DNA of 48,385 nucleotides from Acetivibrio ethanolgignens (GTDB lineage Bacteria > Bacillota > Clostridia > Lachnospirales > Lachnospiraceae), in assembly GCF_001461035.1 (NCBI RefSeq), contig NZ_LNAM01000153.1:72084-120468 (forward strand), read 5' to 3'. The notes beneath the pieces were generated by a model that was not told where the DNA came from, did no database searches, and worked only from the letters and a program-made list of their open reading frames with translations. Below, in pieces: positions 23,411 to 33,232 of the stretch. Made by a program: the position numbers and the translations under genes. Each line of letters opens with the position of its first letter. The first letter of the stretch is position 1.

Positions 23411-24161
23411 CAAATCCCCTCCTTCCAAAGGTCTCCAAAAACTCAGGGCTTGCAAAAACCTCTTTTGGTGTTCCCTCTTTTTTAATTGTCTTATCTAAAA
23501 GTACCACATAATCCGCATATTTTTCAATATATTCCAGGTCATGGGAAATCAGAATCACCGCCAAATCGTAATTTTTTTTCAAATAGTCGATGTTGTTATA
23601 AAATAAATCCAATCCGTTCTGATCCATACCGGAAACCGGCTCGTCCAGAAGCAGAAGATTCGGTGGCGGTGTAATCGCCAGCGACAGAAGAACTCTCTGC
23701 AGTTCTCCTCCCGACAAATCCCCGATTGCCTTATCAATCAGCTCCTCTGCTTCAAATATCTTAAGCTGTTGCTGGATTTTTTCATAAAGACTCCTTTTTC
23801 TCCACAAAAATACCGGAAACCGGCTGATATAGCTGGCAAACATATCATAAACGCTAGCTGGCGTATTCTTATCAATATTCAGGTGTTGGGGCACATACCC
23901 GATTTTTATTGTCTGAAATGCATTTTTTTTCATATCCTTACATTCTATTGTTCCCTCATGAGGAATTTCATCAAGTATCGCCTTAATCAGCGTGGATTTT
24001 CCTGCTCCATTTTTACCGATAACAGCGGTCAGTTGTCCACAATGAATATGAAAATTAATATTTTCCAGTATCGTGCTGTCATCTCCGGTCGTTACCTTAA
24101 AATTTTTGATTTTGATGCAATGTAGGCCGCAGCTTCCACTGCCTTTTTTCTTTTCCTGCAT
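23394..24161 (-). CDS. Metal ABC transporter ATP-binding protein (ZnuC/MntA-like)
   Basis: 255 residues. Walker A IGKNGAGKSTLIKAIL, Q loop GYVPQHLNID, signature DLSGGELQRVLLSLAI, Walker B NLLLLDEPVSGMD and a switch histidine in LISHDLEYI. It has the usual length and lies between the binding protein and the permease. Confidence 0.92.
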   Translation of the reverse strand: MQEKKKGSGSCGLHCIKIKNFKVTTGDDSTILENINFHIHCGQLTAVIGKNGAGKSTLIKAILDEIPHEGTIECKDMKKNAFQTIKIGYVPQHLNIDKNTPASVYDMFASYISRFPVFLWRKRSLYEKIQQQLKIFEAEELIDKAIGDLSGGELQRVLLSLAITPPPNLLLLDEPVSGMDQNGLDLFYNNIDYLKKNYDLAVILISHDLEYIEKYADYVVLLDKTIKKEGTPKEVFASPEFLETFGRRGFDGNAS

Positions 24162-24179
24162 ATATTCCCCGCTTCTTGT

Positions 24180-25082
24180 CTACTCCAGTGCCTGAAGACA
24201 CTGAGCTATCACTTCTATATTTGTCTCCATCCCCTTTAAATAGGCATCCCTTTCCATCTCACCACTTACCAGGGTATCCACAACACAGATAGAAGCCCCT
24301 GTTTCCCTGCTGATTCCTGCCGGGATAGAGTCGCTGAACTGCTTTTCTGTAAATAAAAGCCGTACACCCTCCGCTCTGACGGTATCCACAATCCGGGCAA
24401 TCTCCCCGGTATTCAAGGAGGTGTCCTCCTCCAGCTCAATGCTGTAAGCTATCGTAATTCCCAGACGCTTTGCCAAATAAGCAAAAGCATCATGAAACAA
24501 GACTGCCTTTTCCTCCGGAAAATCCTCTGCTGCCTTAAGAAGCTTTTCTTCTATCCTGGTAACCTCTGCCTGATAGGCCTCACAGTTTTTCACAAAGCCT
24601 TTTCTATGTTTTTCATCCAGGCTGCCAAGCCCTTCTGTAATATTGGAAAGCTGCTTTTTGTACCGCTCAGGATCTACCCAGTAGTGAGCATTATCATCCT
24701 CTGTTTCAATTCCCTCAGAGGCATCAATGATTGTAAGACCTGGATATACCTCTACAATCCGCTCTAAAAAATGCTCCATACCGCCTCCATTAATAACCAG
24801 CACATCAGCTCCCTCCAGCTTCTTCATATCTGCGGCTGTCAGCTGATAATCGTGGAGGCAGCCGCCCTGGTTCTCCGTCAGGTTGGAAAGCTCTACCCCT
24901 TCCACGCCATCAATAATATTCATTACTGCAATATACATTGGATAAAAGCTGGTCACGACCTGCAGACTATCCTTCTGTCTGACCTTCTCCCGGCCAACAC
25001 CCCAGGTAGCAAGTACTCCTGAAGCAATCACCAATACCATAATCCCTAAAAGTACACCCAGCTTTTTTAAATCTTTACTCAT
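24180..25082 (-). CDS. Zinc/manganese ABC transporter substrate-binding protein (ZnuA-like)
   Basis: 300 residues from ATG 25082 (GAGAGGAAG just upstream). An N-terminal hydrophobic segment without a lipobox cysteine acts as anchor or signal. The cluster 9 fold shows in VVTSFYPMYIAVMNI, the metal ligands in LHDYQLT, AHYWVDP and LFHDAF, and a late acidic ligand. The histidine-rich loop of typical ZnuA is missing (EDDNAHYW only), so manganese rather than zinc is possible. Confidence 0.88.
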   Translation of the reverse strand: MSKDLKKLGVLLGIMVLVIASGVLATWGVGREKVRQKDSLQVVTSFYPMYIAVMNIIDGVEGVELSNLTENQGGCLHDYQLTAADMKKLEGADVLVINGGGMEHFLERIVEVYPGLTIIDASEGIETEDDNAHYWVDPERYKKQLSNITEGLGSLDEKHRKGFVKNCEAYQAEVTRIEEKLLKAAEDFPEEKAVLFHDAFAYLAKRLGITIAYSIELEEDTSLNTGEIARIVDTVRAEGVRLLFTEKQFSDSIPAGISRETGASICVVDTLVSGEMERDAYLKGMETNIEVIAQCLQALE

Positions 25083-25104
25083 AACTTCCTCTCTTTCTGC
25101 ATCC

Positions 25105-25959
25105 TTATTCTCTTCCAAGAAAATAAGCAACAATAAGCCCCGCTGCAAAGCTTAAAATACTTCCAAAAATCACACTGCCAGTAATTACCGGCATCTGAAT
25201 TCCCATCAAAATAGCAATCGGTGATGCAATAACAAGTCCCAGAATACCACAATAGGTATGGCCCTCGTAGTTATTCAAAAGATATTCAATAATCTTGGCA
25301 ATTACAAAAATGCCCAGAACCACGCCCAGGCCCATTGGGATAATAACACCGGCTGCCTCTAGAATCTGCCCAAAATCTGCGTTTCTTAATCCATCTACCG
25401 CTAAAGTTATCGTATTAATAATTGGATAATAGTAGCCTAACAGCATCAGCATCATAGAACCACTGACTCCCGGCACAACCATGGTTGCTGCTGCAATAAT
25501 TCCTACAAAAAACAGCTTAATGCAGCTCCATACACCGAAGGTAAGGTCTGCCTGAGCTCCATTTCCCTCCCCCAGCAACTGAAGTACAAGAATCAAAGCA
25601 AAAAAGGCCGCAAATACAAGTCCATGGGATATCCCCAGCTTCTTTCCCCGGATATGCCCATAAAGTATCGGAATCCCTCCTAAAATCAAACCTACAAAGG
25701 CCATGCTGGTCTGCAAAGCATAATTTGTCAGTAAAAATTTAATCCCATAGGACAAGCCTACGATTCCAACAGCCATGCCGATTCCATAGGGAAGAAGTGT
25801 CAAAATACTTTTTTTCAGTTGGGAAAACAGCTTCGTCACACAGCCAATAATCTCATCATAAATACCCATGGATACCATCATGGTGCCACCGCTGACTCCC
25901 GGAATCGCATTAGCAATTCCAATCACAATTCCTTTAATAATGTTTATAAAAAGTCTCAT
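25105..25959 (-). CDS. DUF368 membrane protein (possible undecaprenyl phosphate translocase family)
   Basis: 284 residues, about eight membrane segments. The two repeated signatures GIANAIPGVSGGTM and AAATMVVPGVSGSMMLMLLG define DUF368. Recent work links DUF368 to recycling of undecaprenyl phosphate across the membrane. It is the first gene of the run DUF368, binding protein, ATPase, permease, AI-2E, with only 22 nt to the binding protein. Confidence 0.88.
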   Translation of the reverse strand: MRLFINIIKGIVIGIANAIPGVSGGTMMVSMGIYDEIIGCVTKLFSQLKKSILTLLPYGIGMAVGIVGLSYGIKFLLTNYALQTSMAFVGLILGGIPILYGHIRGKKLGISHGLVFAAFFALILVLQLLGEGNGAQADLTFGVWSCIKLFFVGIIAAATMVVPGVSGSMMLMLLGYYYPIINTITLAVDGLRNADFGQILEAAGVIIPMGLGVVLGIFVIAKIIEYLLNNYEGHTYCGILGLVIASPIAILMGIQMPVITGSVIFGSILSFAAGLIVAYFLGRE

Positions 25960-26069
25960 TATAAATTCCTTTCTTTCATCTGGTATTATTATTTTTTCAC
26001 AAACTGAACATTTTTATCATGCCAGAAATGGTGTATAGTTTGGCTATCAACACAGGGAGGTAAAATCGT

Positions 26070-26600
26070 ATGAACTCAACAAAAATTTTAAAGCTGGTAA
26101 CTGCTTCTCTTTTAGCTGCTCTTACCTGCGTTGCAACCATGGTAATTCAAGTACCCACACCAGTTACAAATGGATACATTCATCTGGGGGACGGCTTTGT
26201 TATCCTGTCCGGTATCCTTCTCGGTCCGGTTTACGGAGCACTTGCCGGTGGTATCGGCTCTATGCTTGCTGACCTTTTAACCGGTTATATGGCTTATGTT
26301 CCTATTACCTTTATCATTAAAGCATGTGCTGGTCTTTTAGCTGGTGTTGTATATAAAGCACTTCAGAAAAAAACCGGCAGTTTCCATCTTCTGCCTGTTA
26401 TCACTGGTGGTATCTGTGCTGCTATCGTCGTTGCTTTTGGATACTTTGCTGCCGAGTCCACCATCCTTGGTTATGGTCTTGCAGCTGCTGCTTCCATTCC
26501 GCACAACTTTGTACAGGGTATCTTTGGTATCATCATTTCTGCTGTTTTATTTGAAGCACTTTCCAAGGTACCCTTCATTCGTTCTATGACAACAGCATAA
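26070..26600 (+). CDS. ECF transporter S component
   Basis: 176 residues, five or six membrane segments. The start (ILKLVTASLLAALTCVATMV) and GYIHLGDGFVILSGILLGPV with GGIGSMLADLLTGY are typical of the ECF_trnsprt family, which binds a vitamin-like substrate and uses a shared EcfAT energy module encoded elsewhere. The vitamin cannot be told from sequence. GGGAGG lies before ATG 26070. Confidence 0.9.
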   Translation: MNSTKILKLVTASLLAALTCVATMVIQVPTPVTNGYIHLGDGFVILSGILLGPVYGALAGGIGSMLADLLTGYMAYVPITFIIKACAGLLAGVVYKALQKKTGSFHLLPVITGGICAAIVVAFGYFAAESTILGYGLAAAASIPHNFVQGIFGIIISAVLFEALSKVPFIRSMTTA

Positions 26601-26627
26601 TGGTAATGTACCACATTTTTGAAAAAA

Positions 26628-26658
26628 AATAAAGATGCTTAACGGCATCTTTATTTAT
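26628..26658. terminator. Bidirectional terminator
   Basis: AATAAAGATGC/GCATCTTTATT, 11-bp stem with a 6-nt loop, between the convergent ECF S and receiver genes. Confidence 0.85.
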
Positions 26659-26666
26659 CTTATGTA

Positions 26667-27059
26667 TTAAATAAGCTCAAGCTTTCTTAAGACATTCTCA
26701 AACTTTTCCTGGTCAATTGGCTTTCCTGCATATGCTACACAGCCAAGCTCAAAGGCCTTCGTCACATTCCGTCCCTCACTCAGAGCAGTCGTCATAATAA
26801 TCTTCGCCCGCTTTTCCTCTGGAATCTGTCTTTCTTCTTCAATATCTTTGATTGCCTTCAAAGCCTGATACCCATCCAAGGCTGGCATCATAATATCCAA
26901 ACAGATCAAATCATAGCCTTCATCATTATCCAATGCCATTAAAAAGGCATCTACTGCTTCTATGCCATCTACAGTTATATCACACTCGCCGTATTTTGAT
27001 AAAAAGCGAAGCATAAACTTTCTACTGGCAAAATCATCCTCTGCAATCAATATTCTCAT
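26667..27059 (-). CDS. Single-domain response regulator (CheY-like)
   Basis: 130 residues, only a receiver domain. The acidic pocket AEDD, phosphoacceptor aspartate in CLDIMMPALDGYQAL, threonine in IIMTTAL and lysine in AGKPID are all present. No output domain or partner kinase is adjacent. It may act in phosphotransfer or by protein contact. AGGGAGG lies 7 nt before ATG 27059. Confidence 0.88.
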   Translation of the reverse strand: MRILIAEDDFASRKFMLRFLSKYGECDITVDGIEAVDAFLMALDNDEGYDLICLDIMMPALDGYQALKAIKDIEEERQIPEEKRAKIIMTTALSEGRNVTKAFELGCVAYAGKPIDQEKFENVLRKLELI

Positions 27060-27105
27060 GTCAATTCCTCCCTGTCCTTATTTCATGATATTTTACATTT
27101 CTTTT

Positions 27106-28173
27106 TCACCGTTTTTGTGAAGTCATATATTCTCCTACCTTCGCAACAAAAACCTCCATATCCTCCCTGGCACCGATGGTCACCCGCAGATACTCTGACA
27201 GCAGTGGTTTCCTGAAATACCGTACATAAATCTTTTGCTCCTTCAGCCACAAAAACAGCTTCTCGGCTTCTATCTCTTCATGAGTAATAAAAAGAAAGTT
27301 TGTCATGGAATCCGGGAAAGAAAAGCCCAGTCTGCGAAGCTCTGCCTTCAGCCATTCTCTGGTTTCCATAATCCTTTTTGTGGTTTCCTGGAAATAAGCG
27401 TCTGCCCGTACTGAGGCCTCTCCCATCAAAAGAGCCGCCTGGCTCATCGTATAGGAATTATAAGAATATTTTACATCATTCATTGCTTTAATAAGTTTTC
27501 GGCTTCCCATCCCAAAGCCAATCCGCATTCCAGCCAGAGAACGGGACTTCGAAAAGGTCTGCACCACTAAAAGATTATCATATCTGGTAAGCAGTTCTCT
27601 ACTTGACTGTCCGCCAAAATCAATATAGGCTTCATCTATAATGACAACGCTATCCTGATTAGCCCTTACGATTTCCTCAATCCATAAAAGAGGTTCAAAA
27701 ACAGAGGTAGGTGCATTAGGATTTGCCAGAACGATACCGCCATTTTCTCTTTTATAGTCCTCTGTACAGATATGAAAATCCCTGGTAAGCTCCGGTCTTT
27801 CATAAGGAATCCCGAACAGCTCTGCCCATACCTCATAAAAAGAATACGTTATATTTGGAAACAAAATTGGCTTTTCTGAATTAAAAAAGGTCAAAAATGC
27901 CATTCCAAGCACATCGTCCGAACCCACACCGACAAAAATTTCCTCCTGACTAAGTCCATAGTGTTTTGCCAAAGCTTTTCTTAATATGGAAGCCTCTGGG
28001 TCAGGGTAGCGGGAAAGCCTGTCCATAGGCAGCTCCTGCCCAGCCCGAATTACCTCCGGTGCCGGTGGATATGGGTTTTCATTGGTGTTCAGCTTAATAA
28101 TGTCACTTCCTGCCGGTTGTTCTCCTGGAATATATGGCTCTACCCGGCGAATATATTTTTCCCATGTTTTCAT
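27106..28173 (-). CDS. hisC: Histidinol-phosphate aminotransferase family protein
   Basis: 355 residues from ATG 28173 with GGAGGAAGAG upstream. A fold type I PLP enzyme of the HisC group: IKLNTNENPYPPAPEV at the start, VVIIDEAYIDFGGQ, the PLP lysine in VQTFSKSRSLAGMRIGFG and YLRVTIGAREDM at the end. HisC makes histidinol phosphate, but related enzymes (CobD-like or other) cannot be excluded since no other his gene is here. It follows another aminotransferase by 22 nt. Confidence 0.8.
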   Translation of the reverse strand: MKTWEKYIRRVEPYIPGEQPAGSDIIKLNTNENPYPPAPEVIRAGQELPMDRLSRYPDPEASILRKALAKHYGLSQEEIFVGVGSDDVLGMAFLTFFNSEKPILFPNITYSFYEVWAELFGIPYERPELTRDFHICTEDYKRENGGIVLANPNAPTSVFEPLLWIEEIVRANQDSVVIIDEAYIDFGGQSSRELLTRYDNLLVVQTFSKSRSLAGMRIGFGMGSRKLIKAMNDVKYSYNSYTMSQAALLMGEASVRADAYFQETTKRIMETREWLKAELRRLGFSFPDSMTNFLFITHEEIEAEKLFLWLKEQKIYVRYFRKPLLSEYLRVTIGAREDMEVFVAKVGEYMTSQKR

Positions 28174-28195
28174 ACTCTCTTCCTCCGTCTTCATT

Positions 28196-29383
28196 TTAAT
28201 TCTTATATTCTGCTGCCAGCTTTTTAAAAGCAGGCAGGGAGCGAACAATCATATCATAATCTACGCAGTAGGCCAGTCTCACATAGCCCGGGCAGGCAAA
28301 GGAAGACCCCGGTACCAAAAGGAGGTTATACTTCTTTGCCCTCTGGCAAAAGGCCTTGTCATCCTCCTCCAATGCCTTTACAAACAGGTAAAAGGCTCCC
28401 TCCGGTTTTACCATTTCATAGCCTATTTCTGTAAGCTCATGATACAAAAGCTCACGATTTCTATTATAAATTTCTACATCTACTGTGGCGTCTACACATT
28501 TTGCAATCGCTCTCTGTAAAAGAGAAGGAGCATTTACAAAGCCTAAGATACGGTTTGCCACATTTGCTCCCGCCACAATATCCTCAAAATCATCCAGTTC
28601 ATCTGGCATAACAAGATAGCCGATTCGCTCTCCTGGGAGAGAAAGGGACTTGGAATAGGAATAGCCCACAATCGTATTCTCATAGTACTTTGTCAGATAT
28701 GGTACCTCCACGCCATCGTAAGCCAGCTCTCTGTAAGGCTCATCAGAAATCAGATAAATCGAAGTATCAAAGGCGTCCATCGCCTTATACATGATTTCAG
28801 ACATTGCCATAATTGTTCTTTCTGAATATATGACACCTGTAGGATTATTTGGTGTATTTACAATAACAGCCTTGGTCTTTTCAGAAATCTTTTCTGCAAA
28901 TTCTCTTAGCTTCGGCTGAAAATCTACAGTATTCGGAGAAATCACAACGATTTTTCCGTCAAAGTTGCTGACATAGTTATTGTATTCTCCAAAATAAGGT
29001 GCAAATACAATAACCTCATCTCCAGGATTTAAAAGTGTCTTTAAAATAACATTTAAACCACCGGCTGCACCTACCGTCATTAAAATATTTTTCTTGCTAA
29101 ATGCCGTATCAAAACGCTTATTTAAGGATTGTGCTACTGCTGCTCTTACATCCTCATAGCCTGAATTATTCATATAGCCATGGACCATGACAGGATTTTC
29201 CTCCGTGAGCACAGACAGCATAGCCTCCCGAGCCTCCTTCGGCGGCTCCACACTTGGATTGCCCAGGCTGAAATCATAGACATTCTCCTGTCCATACTCG
29301 GCTGCCAGTTTCTTTCCTTCTTCAAACATAGCACGGATTACAGAGCTATGTTTTACCAAACCTTCCATTTTCCTTGAAATCAT
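28196..29383 (-). CDS. PLP-dependent aminotransferase (aspartate aminotransferase-like)
   Basis: 395 residues from ATG 29383 with AAAGGAG upstream. Class I/II fold: VYDFSLGNPSVEPP, MTVGAAGGLNVILKTLL, VNTPNNPTGVIYS, YLISDEPYRELAYDG and the PLP lysine in GYSYSKSLSLPGERIGYL. Substrate not certain; such clostridial enzymes are usually annotated as aspartate or generic aminotransferases. It lies in a run TraX, this gene, HisC-like. Confidence 0.87.
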   Translation of the reverse strand: MISRKMEGLVKHSSVIRAMFEEGKKLAAEYGQENVYDFSLGNPSVEPPKEAREAMLSVLTEENPVMVHGYMNNSGYEDVRAAVAQSLNKRFDTAFSKKNILMTVGAAGGLNVILKTLLNPGDEVIVFAPYFGEYNNYVSNFDGKIVVISPNTVDFQPKLREFAEKISEKTKAVIVNTPNNPTGVIYSERTIMAMSEIMYKAMDAFDTSIYLISDEPYRELAYDGVEVPYLTKYYENTIVGYSYSKSLSLPGERIGYLVMPDELDDFEDIVAGANVANRILGFVNAPSLLQRAIAKCVDATVDVEIYNRNRELLYHELTEIGYEMVKPEGAFYLFVKALEEDDKAFCQRAKKYNLLLVPGSSFACPGYVRLAYCVDYDMIVRSLPAFKKLAAEYKN

Positions 29384-29396
29384 CGTACTTCTCCTT

Positions 29397-30071
29397 TCAG
29401 AATGCAAACCATGTAATAAACTCACTTGGTAAAAGCTGCTTTATGCACACCAGTAAAAGAAGGTGAGCCGGATAAAAAACATAAAACAAATATTTCATTG
29501 AAATGCCTCTTTTTCCATTATAGAAATAAATCGGCAGAAAAGCAAGCATTGCCGGTGGTTCCCAAGAAAATGCTACTGCCCCTATTATAGACTGCTGCAA
29601 GCGGTCTCTTCGCATCACATAAAGCACTACAATCGCAGCTATTCCCTTCCATGAATAGTCTGTGTGAAGCAGGGTAGCAGCTGCCATTCCAAGAATAATA
29701 ACCAACACCCGGAGCACTGGCTCCTGAAAGCGGTCCAGAAAATACAGTACACACAATCCCAGCAAAAGTGTAAAAAACACATTCTGATAATGCATATTCA
29801 CAATGCTTCCCGAAAAAGCCAAATCAAAGGGTATCTCAGAAATAATTGCAAATATAAAAAGCCGTAAACCATATTTTTTTACATCTCTTGTGTGTACATA
29901 GCCCTCTACCAAAAGGAAACAAAAGATAGGGAAGGCCAGCCGTCCCAGATTTCTGCAAAGTGTATAATAGGGGTGCAAGGGCTCCAATAAAATTGCTGCC
30001 GTATGGTCAATCAGCATACTGATGACCGCCAGGATTTTCAACGTACTGCCACTGATTCCTCTTTGGTTCAT
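29397..30071 (-). CDS. TraX family membrane protein
   Basis: 224 residues, seven or eight membrane segments. The start LKILAVISMLIDHTAAILLE, GRLAFPIFCFLLVEGYVHTR and the end matching TraX are clear. TraX acetylates F pilin in plasmid F; in Firmicutes chromosomes the role is unknown. The gene starts after AGGAGGGG and ends 13 nt before the aminotransferase. Confidence 0.88.
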   Translation of the reverse strand: MNQRGISGSTLKILAVISMLIDHTAAILLEPLHPYYTLCRNLGRLAFPIFCFLLVEGYVHTRDVKKYGLRLFIFAIISEIPFDLAFSGSIVNMHYQNVFFTLLLGLCVLYFLDRFQEPVLRVLVIILGMAAATLLHTDYSWKGIAAIVVLYVMRRDRLQQSIIGAVAFSWEPPAMLAFLPIYFYNGKRGISMKYLFYVFYPAHLLLLVCIKQLLPSEFITWFAF

Positions 30072-30143
30072 TTCAACCCCTCCTAAAATCTTTATTCTTT
30101 TATTATAACAAATGCCTCTCCTATTTCCTACTAATTTTTAACA

Positions 30144-31847
30144 TTACGGTCTCAGCTGCCCAAAGGCTGTATAAACATCAAGCTTTCCATAGCCCCAGAT
30201 GCGGTTCGGATACTCCAGATTACTTTCCCGTCCAGCTCCCCGAATCAAAATATTGGAAATCTCCGTTGTCTGCATCCCAAGATCATTTCCACGCACTACT
30301 CCCCACTCCAGCATCAAGACTGCTGCCCCTGCACAAAAGGCTGCTCCAACAGAGGTTCCGCTTCTTGTCGTAAAGCCGCCGCCCGGTGCCGGGCCGTAAA
30401 CAGCTACTCCAGGTGCCGCAAGCTCCGGTTTAATTCCACCGGTGCTTGTAAATCCCCGGCTAGCTGCAATATAAATGCTTCCATCCACATGATTATATGC
30501 TGTTGACGTCAGTACACTCCTGGCATTGCCCGGCTCACAAACCGTAATATCCGGTTCCGGACTCAGGAACCTGCTCTCCGGCTTTAGAAAATCTGAAATC
30601 GGCATCCACATGTTATAGCTGGCTAGATATTCCGTATTGTTTACCACTTCAATCCGCCAAATTCCTGCCGCTGGTCTCAAAATACGGATTACGATTACCT
30701 CATCCCCCGTATTTGTTTCCACAGCTGTATACTCCACAAACACCCGGCTGTTTTCCAGAGGAAAGGTAATCGGTGTTACGCCCCTGCCATACCAGATAGG
30801 CAGTATTCCGGTAGCATTCCCCAATGGTGTACGGATTCCTACAGTAAACAGCTGTGGTGCTTCTGTCCAAAGCTCCAGTGTCACTCCTGTTTCTCCTTCG
30901 GCTATATTTATCTCTACCACATCCCTGCCTCCGGCCTCTAAAAGCCGCCGTTGATAGTGGTGCCCCTGGTTTCCTTCATTACCTGCACTGCTTACCATAA
31001 CAGCTCCCGAAAATACGGCACTCCGGTTCATATATCTGGACAGCTGAAGCTCCCCGCTGTGATTTCCTGCATTGGTTCCCAGTCCCAGTAAAACCACAAT
31101 CGGCATTCTTCTGATAGCTGCTACTGCCTGCACATAGCGAATCCCCAGCATAATATCATTTTCCTGATATACATTTTCTCTCTCACCTATTCCATAATAG
31201 CTCTTTAGATTATTTTTCGCTTCCTTCAGCTTAACAACTACCAAATCTGACAAAGGTGCTATTCCTGAAAAGTCCTCCTCGGGCAATTCGTTTCCTGCCA
31301 CAATTCCTGCCAGAAAGGTTCCGTGCCCGCTTTCATCTGTTACCGGAACAAGCTCTGCAGGATTTTCAGAGCTGATAGCTTCCTCTATCTGTGCCTGCTT
31401 GTATTCCGTACCATAATAGAAACCCTCCGGCGGGCTTCCGCTTCTTACCGTCTGGTCCCATATTGAATAAATCCGGCTGCTGCCATCTGCATTAATAAAG
31501 GCCGGATGGAGGTAATCTATCCCTGTATCAATAATTCCTATTAGTACACCACTCCCATACAAATCCAGATAGGGCTGACGTCGAAGCCTTAAGATGCCCG
31601 CCTCTTCTAAAGCTGTCGTATCCATAATTCCATAGCACTTCGGCATAGCAGTATAACCATAGATATTCAACGTTTCTTCCGGGTTTCCAACCACCCTTCG
31701 ATAAAGCACCAAGCTCCGGTTACTGACTACCTGGGCACACTGGGCTTCATAAAGCTCTCTTGCCACCTCGGGATCATCAAAGGTTTCTATAATGTAATCA
31801 CCATATTCCTCTGAATAAATAATGTCCTCACAGCTCATTTCATCCAT
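30144..31847 (-). CDS. S8 family subtilisin-like protease (Csp-like)
   Basis: 567 residues. Catalytic aspartate in LIGIIDTGIDYLHPAF (D107), histidine in DESGHGTFLAGIVAG (H175) and serine in TRSGTSVGAAFCAGAAVL (about 495-500). No signal peptide. Layout, with a jelly-roll-like insert between H and S, fits the clostridial Csp proteases that cut pro-SleC during spore germination; all three catalytic residues are present, unlike CspA/CspC pseudoproteases. The ribosome site is inside the 3' arm of an 18-bp hairpin. Confidence 0.85.
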   Translation of the reverse strand: MDEMSCEDIIYSEEYGDYIIETFDDPEVARELYEAQCAQVVSNRSLVLYRRVVGNPEETLNIYGYTAMPKCYGIMDTTALEEAGILRLRRQPYLDLYGSGVLIGIIDTGIDYLHPAFINADGSSRIYSIWDQTVRSGSPPEGFYYGTEYKQAQIEEAISSENPAELVPVTDESGHGTFLAGIVAGNELPEEDFSGIAPLSDLVVVKLKEAKNNLKSYYGIGERENVYQENDIMLGIRYVQAVAAIRRMPIVVLLGLGTNAGNHSGELQLSRYMNRSAVFSGAVMVSSAGNEGNQGHHYQRRLLEAGGRDVVEINIAEGETGVTLELWTEAPQLFTVGIRTPLGNATGILPIWYGRGVTPITFPLENSRVFVEYTAVETNTGDEVIVIRILRPAAGIWRIEVVNNTEYLASYNMWMPISDFLKPESRFLSPEPDITVCEPGNARSVLTSTAYNHVDGSIYIAASRGFTSTGGIKPELAAPGVAVYGPAPGGGFTTRSGTSVGAAFCAGAAVLMLEWGVVRGNDLGMQTTEISNILIRGAGRESNLEYPNRIWGYGKLDVYTAFGQLRP

Positions 31848-31850
31848 AAA

Positions 31851-31894
31851 AAATCCTCCGCATATAATCTCATGCTATTATATGCGGAGGATTT
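31851..31894. terminator. 18-bp perfect hairpin, terminator overlapping the S8 ribosome site
   Basis: AAATCCTCCGCATATAAT and its exact complement with an 8-nt loop. On the minus strand, the direction of deoB and the S8 gene, the 3' arm has GGAGG and ends in a run of T three nt before the S8 ATG. It can both terminate the deoB transcript and hide the S8 ribosome site. Confidence 0.88.
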
Positions 31895-31904
31895 TTCTTC
31901 TATC

Positions 31905-33095
31905 CTAAATTAACTGCTCCAGAATTGAGCTTCCGATGGTATTTTCCGGCATCGCTACCTCAAAATTATCTGCAATGGTAGCTCCAATCACAGCAAAGGT
32001 ATCTGCCTCCGGCAAAAGTCCTCCCTCCTTCATAGATGGAGAATAAGCTAAAAACGGTACCTTTTCTCTGGTATGATCTGTTCCTGTATAGGTTGGATCG
32101 TTGCCGTGGTCTGCTGTAATAATCAGAAGGTCATCCTCCTTTAGCTTACCTAGCAGAATACCAAGCTTTTCGTCAAACCTTTCGATTTCCTGACCATAGC
32201 CTAAGGGATCTCTTCTATGTCCCCAAAGGGCATCAAAATCGACCAGATTAACAAAGCAAAGGCCGGTAAAGTCCTTATCTGCTATCTCTATCGTCTGCTC
32301 CATACCATGTACAGAGGAGTTGGAACGGTAGCTTTCTGTGATGCCCTCGCCCACAAAAATATCATTGATCTTTCCAACAGATATAACATCCATCCCAGCA
32401 TCCTTCAGGGCATTTAAAGCTGTCGGACCATAGGGCTTCAGTGCATAGTCATGGCGGTTACTGGTCCTCTTAAATTCGCCCTTTTTCTTTCCAACATAAG
32501 GGCGGGCAATAACACGACCAACCTTCCACTCATCCTTCATTGTGATTTCTCTAGCAATTTCACAGCAGCGGTACAGCTCGTCAAGACCAAAGGTTTCTTC
32601 GTTTCCACAAATCTGCAGTACAGAATCCGCAGAGGTGTAAACAATCATGGCTCCCGTTGCAATCTCTTCCTCTGCCAATTCATCTAAAATCTCCGTACCA
32701 CTGGCGCTCTTATTTCCGATAACCCGCTTTCCTGTCCGTTTTTCCAGTTCTTCAATCAGCTCCTTCGGAAATCCGGTATCGGTAAAAGTCTGAAATGGCT
32801 TTTCTATCTTAAGGCCCATCATCTCCCAGTGTCCGGTCATCGTATCCTTGCCGTTGCTGGCTTCTCGCATCTTCATAAAATGTGCCATCGGTGCCTTGAC
32901 CGGCTCTACCTGCTTCAGTGTATGAAGATTAGCTATGCCAAGCTTCGCAAGGTTCGGAATATGAAATTCCTCCATCTTTTCAGAAATGTGTCCCAGGGTA
33001 TCTACATCGATATCTCCAAACCGCTCGGAATCCTCCATAGCTCCAACCCCAAGAGAATCCATGACCACAGTAAATATTCTTTTATATTTTTTCAT
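31905..33095 (-). CDS. deoB: Phosphopentomutase
   Basis: 396 residues, full length. Alkaline phosphatase-like metal sites: [25 protein letters not shown] region with the phosphothreonine in [30 protein letters not shown]. It interconverts ribose or deoxyribose 1- and 5-phosphates in nucleoside salvage. No other deo gene is adjacent. Confidence 0.96.
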   Translation of the reverse strand: MKKYKRIFTVVMDSLGVGAMEDSERFGDIDVDTLGHISEKMEEFHIPNLAKLGIANLHTLKQVEPVKAPMAHFMKMREASNGKDTMTGHWEMMGLKIEKPFQTFTDTGFPKELIEELEKRTGKRVIGNKSASGTEILDELAEEEIATGAMIVYTSADSVLQICGNEETFGLDELYRCCEIAREITMKDEWKVGRVIARPYVGKKKGEFKRTSNRHDYALKPYGPTALNALKDAGMDVISVGKINDIFVGEGITESYRSNSSVHGMEQTIEIADKDFTGLCFVNLVDFDALWGHRRDPLGYGQEIERFDEKLGILLGKLKEDDLLIITADHGNDPTYTGTDHTREKVPFLAYSPSMKEGGLLPEADTFAVIGATIADNFEVAMPENTIGSSILEQLI

Positions 33096-33191
33096 TCTGC
33101 TACTCCCTTTCGTTTTTTATTTTATTTTGCCGAAATTCTCTTTTTTTGTCAAGGACAAGTGACTTTGAGTTTTATATTCGATAGGATAAAA

Positions 33192-33223
33192 AAGACGCGA
33201 AACACCTATATGCCTCGCATCTT
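33192..33223 (-). terminator. Terminator of the Ig-like gene
   Basis: On the minus strand AAGATGCGA/TCGCGTCTT stem (one G-U), followed by TTTTTT. Confidence 0.75.
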
Positions 33224-33232
33224 ATATTGCAG

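Noticed and set aside
26667-27059. Receiver domain as a fragment of a larger regulator
   Set aside because: Start and stop are clean with a good ribosome site, and stand-alone receivers of this length are common.
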